NCBI RefSeq assembly: GCF_020382885.2
Contig: NC_058511.1
Span: forward strand, 2,008,501-2,072,500
Direction: 5' to 3'
Length of the DNA: 64,000 nt
DNA from: Scatophagus argus
Taxonomy: Eukaryota > Chordata > Actinopteri > Scatophagidae
The notes below the pieces were generated by a model, which searched no databases, was not told the DNA's origin, and was given only the letters and a program-made list of their open reading frames with translations. This document shows positions 59,811 through 64,000 of the stretch, one piece after another. Each line of letters starts with the position of its first letter. The stretch's first letter is position 1. The translations under genes were made by a program, and so were the position numbers.

Positions 59811-62800
59811 TCCCAGAGGTCCCCCCGGAGCATCACAGAGTCCGTCCAGCCACCTGTTCCCGTTCCCCTCCTGCCGCTGTGTTTTTAACAGAGGAGTCCC
59901 TGCAGGTGGGCCATGATCACACAAATACACGTCTCAAGAGTCTGGACAGGAAGAACGTCTTCAAAGACTCAGACAAGACAACGACGGTCTGATTTTCATA
60001 CTTCACGGTGGACTCTTGGCTGTCCAGACAAAGTGAATTTATTTCTAGATTTTTTGATCATCTGGCAGGAAGCAGTCGAAGGCTGACAGCAAGCATTTCT
60101 GTGAGTCCACCGTGAGTCTAAGAGAGCAGAAAAGGCAGATGTTTGTTAGCACAAATGGTTCAGAGAGACTTGATGGAAGAGCGAGAACAAAAAGACGTCA
60201 CACAACTTGAAAACTGATTGATTTGTTGGCGGGTTTGGCTGCCAGCGTCTACAGCATACTTTGACTCCTGACAAGTCGATAGCTTTTGTCCTGGATGGGA
60301 CGGGTTTTCATTTTGCTGCTGGTGTTCCGACATGGCGGCCTGAGGCCTACAGGAAGAGAGGCGAGACCCGACGGAGGTTCACGGGTGTGGTTGTTGTTGT
60401 CATCTCACTGCTCGACCAGCTGCAGCACACAGAGATCAGTAAGGGAAAGTTGTAGACACACTTTGACTTCTGCCGAACCAACAGCAGCTTAAATACGATG
60501 AATAACTTCCACACGCAGCGTCTATTGATCAGAGTGGACGAGTCCAGAATAATGAGAGGACGTTCAATAAAATATGCAGGGAATTCAAAGACGCAGCTTT
60601 GATAGAGAGGACAAGTGAGGATAAAAGAGAGGAGGAAGAAGAAGAAGAAGAAGAGGTGGGGATCAGAGGGAGAGAAGATTCACTGCAGGAGATCAGAGAA
60701 CCACCATTAGAGCACTGCGGCAAACCTCCTCCCCCTCCTCCTCCCCCTCCTCCGTCCTCTGTTGACACATCTGAAAACATAACCACAGCTCTGTTTCCAT
60801 CCAGCCTTTCTGAACCTCGGAAAGAAACTCCTCAAATGACTCGATCTCAAATCCAGGAGTAAACATCCACAGCGTTTGATGATGAATATGAAGAAAGGCT
60901 CCTGCTCCTTTTCTGCGTCGAGATAATGAAGCAGGTTCAGCGGTTTTGTCCAATGAACCGACACCGAGCCGTGCGGTGCGGCAGAGGTGGAGGCGTCCCT
61001 ACTTGGTGAAAGGGATGAAATTTTTTAGCTTTGCTTTTTTTATGTCTTGAGAAAAACTGGATACGTGTGCCTCCTCAGGCCTCTAAATGAGACTAAATGA
61101 GACTCAGCCCTCAGCTCGCCGGCCCACACTGAGTGAAGAAGTGAAGGCTGTTGGCTGAGTGAACACGTGTGTGTCGCAGACGGATGGAAACACTCTGTCA
61201 GCAGTCCGGACTGCAGGGTTTGGCCGCGATGTTATTTTATCATTATATTACTGACATTTGTCAGGTTTTAATCTCAATGATGAATTGTCTGAAATGTCAG
61301 TGAGTCGTGTTTTCGGTGTTTGCAGGAGATAAATAAGAGTCAGTTTTATCAGAGCAGCTCGATGAATCGCGTTTTCTCTCTGCGAGGCTTCGGTACCAAG
61401 TGACCTACGATCTGTGGTAAGATTTGTCCACAGAAATCCAGTCGAGTTTTTTTTTTTTTTTGGATTCTCCTGTTGAGGCCTTCGATGAATCCCAGCCTGA
61501 AATCTGAAGTCACGCGTGTGCAGTGTGATCGATTTGAACCAGTTTGAGAGGCGGACAGGAAACAGGACTGAGATCTCTGAAGTGAAAGCACATGCTTGCT
61601 GACTGTAGCTGCCTGGAGAAGCAAAAAGCTTAAATTCACGATTTAAAAAGAAACATGTTTTCTAACGGCTTCTCGACGTAGCACTGAGCTGAAGATACTG
61701 TCTGCCTTCACAGGTTTTACAACAACTGACTTCTACAGTTTTCACCTGAAGGATTAACTTGTGTTTCCTAAAATCCAGTGCAAAGATTCGGTCTGTTCGG
61801 TGAAGCTGCACCAGGCACGTTTGGAGATTCGGTCGAATTGGCAATGAGCCAGGAGTCCTGAAGGTCCTGCTGTGACTCACGTGTCCATGAGGACTGTGAC
61901 CTCGTTAAAGGCGCCCTGTGAACGTTTTGGCCACTAGTGGCGCTGTGGAGCAATGTTAGCTTCACCCACTGGCTTACATAAAGACAGCAGAGGCAAGACT
62001 GAATGACAGCAAGCAAACACGATTTAAACAAAATAAGTTTAAAAACTGGAAGGAGTGACGTGAATTCAGCACAGGCGTCGAGGAAAGGTGACAGAAATCT
62101 AAAATTTCACAGGGAACCTTTAAGAGAACCCGATCTTTGCAGCCAGTCTGTCATTTAAACTGATGCAAATCTGCCTGGTGGAGCTTCATGACCTGACACG
62201 CGTGTAAAATGTAGTGAAAACCCTCATTGTTTTGTCTTTGGTCACCTTGATCACCAGCAGGACGCAGCGTTCAGACTGTTTCCGAGTATTTTCATTTGAT
62301 TGTTTCATGACTTTTTCTCAAACATTCATCATCCCAGCGTTTTGTTTCTACAACCAGCTATGCACACGCCGTGTTAGAGAGCAGATTAAGACAAAAAACC
62401 CCAAATCCTCGTCTTCCACAACTCAAACAGCGGAGGAGGAAGGTGCACAGAAATCATTTCTGAGAATGCTACTCTAACCGGGTTGTTCACAAAGCACGAA
62501 CCACAGCTCCCCCTACAGGGTGCTGTGGGAAAACGCAGCGTGTTTTTACATGTGATGTTCGGCCAGTGGGGGACCACAGCACAGCCGGAGACGGAGATCA
62601 GACCGACTCGGCGTGAACCAGCCAGCTCAACGCCTTCGTTTTTGTACCGACGGTTAAGCGTTGATTCTTTCTACGGGCAGAAGCACAACGCGGACAAACG
62701 GATGGAAGAATTGATGCGTTTTCTCAGTGCAGAAGCAGCTCATGCGGGAGTACGCTTTGAGGCGAGACAAACTGACTTTTGTGTTTTCTCTTGGTGCAAA

Positions 62801-63828
62801 AAATGAAACGTCTGATTTAAAGAAACGGGGATTTGACCCAACAACAGCGACAAACTACCTGACTGATCGGCACGGACTCGGCAGCGGTGAACCGGCGAGC
62901 TGGAACAGCGAGAAGTCGTGTTGTGTGCTCAGCGGTTTATCTTACTGAATGTTTTCTTTGCTTTGTTTAAACACGTTTGTGGTTTGACTTTTGTCTGTTT
63001 CCTGAAGACTTTTGGGTTTGCATTTTGAATGAGCAGCGTTTGTTTGAAAAGAGAAAGAACTCGGAGATGATCTTTTTGATGGCCTTTGATTTGTTTCCAA
63101 AGTGCTAAAAAAAAACAAACTCAGTCACGTCCTGAACTTCCTGTACTGTGAAATGTACTGCAGTAGTATTGTGGGGACTTTGAACACACTGGACACAAAT
63201 GTGATGAAACTAAGATCTTGAGCTTTTTGTCACTAGTATTGTTTTCTGTCACATGGTCTCCTGATCCTGCAGCCTCCTTACACTCCAGCTGTGGACATAT
63301 GAAGATGGCCGACATATCAATAAAAAATCCAAAAGTTCCTTGTTACACATGATAATGACATCCAAATTATTTGCTGGCCTAAAAAGAAAACGCTTTACGT
63401 TTGGTGTTCCTGCATTGCGGCCACAGAGTTGTCCACGCTGTTGGACGTAAAGACGGACGAGAGGACGTGAAAAATGTCCACGTGAAGGTTCCGGTGCCTC
63501 AGCAGGACGAGACGAGGCAGACGATGTGTGTGTCTTTGGTTCGTTGTGTGTTCGGTCGCACAGTGGAAACAAACTGACAGATTGTGTCCCGGCCGCGAGC
63601 CTTCACTTCCTGTCACGATGGTTATTCCCCCGTTGTTGGCCAGCTGGTTTCGTTTTCCCGCTCAAACACGCTCTGAAACTTCCTGTGACAAAAACTCCTC
63701 GTTTTCTTGTCCTGCTTTTCTTCTTCTTTTGTCTGATTCTGCAGACAGACCTGCTCTGGGCTGTCCACAACAAAGAGACAAGCAGTCCCAACAGGGACGA
63801 AGACGAGCAAAGAGGTAGTGTGAGTGAG
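59811..63828 (+). other. vash2 3' untranslated region and downstream DNA
   Basis: The 3' transcript end is not certain; aataaa occurs near 60565 and 63320. A GA-rich/CT-rich block occupies about 60615-60755. No supported exon of another gene was found; the most exon-like stretch is 63745-63811 (acceptor 'ttctgcag', donor 'agaggtagtg'). Confidence 0.4.
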
Positions 63829-64000
63829 TGTGTGTGAGAGTGTGTGAGTGAGTGAGTGAGTGAGTGTGTGTGAGAGTGAGTGAGAGTGTGTGAGAGTGAG
63901 AGTGTGTGTGAGTGTGTGTGAGAGTGTGTGAGTGAGTGAGTGAGTGAGTGTGTGTGAGAGTGAGTGAGAGTGAGAGTGTGTGAGTGAGTGTGTGTGAGAG
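63829..64000. repeat. GTGAG/GTGTG minisatellite with higher-order repeat
   Basis: A tract built only of 'gtgag', 'gtgtg' and 'gagag' variants runs to the window edge. A segment of about 50 bases starting near 63836 recurs near 63930, so the variants are arranged in a longer repeat unit. Confidence 0.85.

Noticed and set aside
63420..63811. Possible exons of a neighbouring gene (about 63411-63580 and 63745-63811)
   Set aside because: The second has an acceptor and a weak donor, but neither translation is recognisable and the stretch abuts a minisatellite. Left unannotated.

Overview
The window is genomic DNA from a teleost fish, probably a percomorph. The signs are spliced vertebrate genes with small exons, three CYP2K-like genes in a cluster, teleost-style ITIM-bearing immunoglobulin-superfamily (IgSF) receptors, a vash2 gene, abundant (TG)n microsatellites and typical fish transposon families (L2-like LINE, hAT, Tc1/mariner, PIF/Harbinger). 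I assembled the gene models by hand from splice sites and reading frames; no transcript or database evidence was available.

Region 1 (1-17.6 kb) is the cytochrome P450 cluster. L2-like LINE pieces occupy 1-440 and 600-1090. Two CYP2K-like genes lie on the minus strand (2575-6174 and 6793-10613) and a third on the plus strand (12261-15147), so the second and third are divergently transcribed across about 1.65 kb. All three have nine exons with canonical splice sites, open frames (505, 503 and 506 aa) and complete heme-binding motifs. Their 3' halves share near-identical introns, which points to recent gene conversion. The cluster is bracketed by inverted copies of a sequence that elsewhere serves as the upstream region of the IgSF receptor genes.

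Region 2 (17.6-41 kb) is an array of two-Ig-domain receptors, all on the plus strand. It holds a truncated copy without a membrane exon (18401-19748), an ITIM receptor (20571-24313), a receptor with a charged transmembrane segment and no canonical ITIM (26021-28185), an orphan signal-peptide exon (35755) and a second ITIM receptor (37233-40347). Every Ig domain carries the same extra cysteine pair. Several upstream regions share a twin GGAAGT (ETS/PU.1-like) module, and at least three copies of that module are orphaned from any complete gene. A degraded Harbinger transposon (29.2-33.8 kb), whose 3' part is duplicated at about 99% identity, surrounds an intronless gene for a putative tail-anchored protein of unknown family (31679-32230, minus).

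Region 3 (41-64 kb) is vash2, encoding vasohibin-2, a tubulin tyrosine carboxypeptidase. It has eight coding exons (370 aa) on the plus strand, 42901-59810. Two of its introns have U12-type donor and branch signals. A tRNA-Thr(UGU) gene lies antisense in intron 4. The right end is non-coding sequence closing in a GTGAG/GTGTG minisatellite.

The three regions have no shared pathway: detoxification/oxidation genes, immune-type receptors and a cytoskeletal enzyme are simply neighbours. Within region 2 the mix of inhibitory and possibly activating receptors, with duplicated 5' modules, looks like a birth-and-death family of paired immune receptors.
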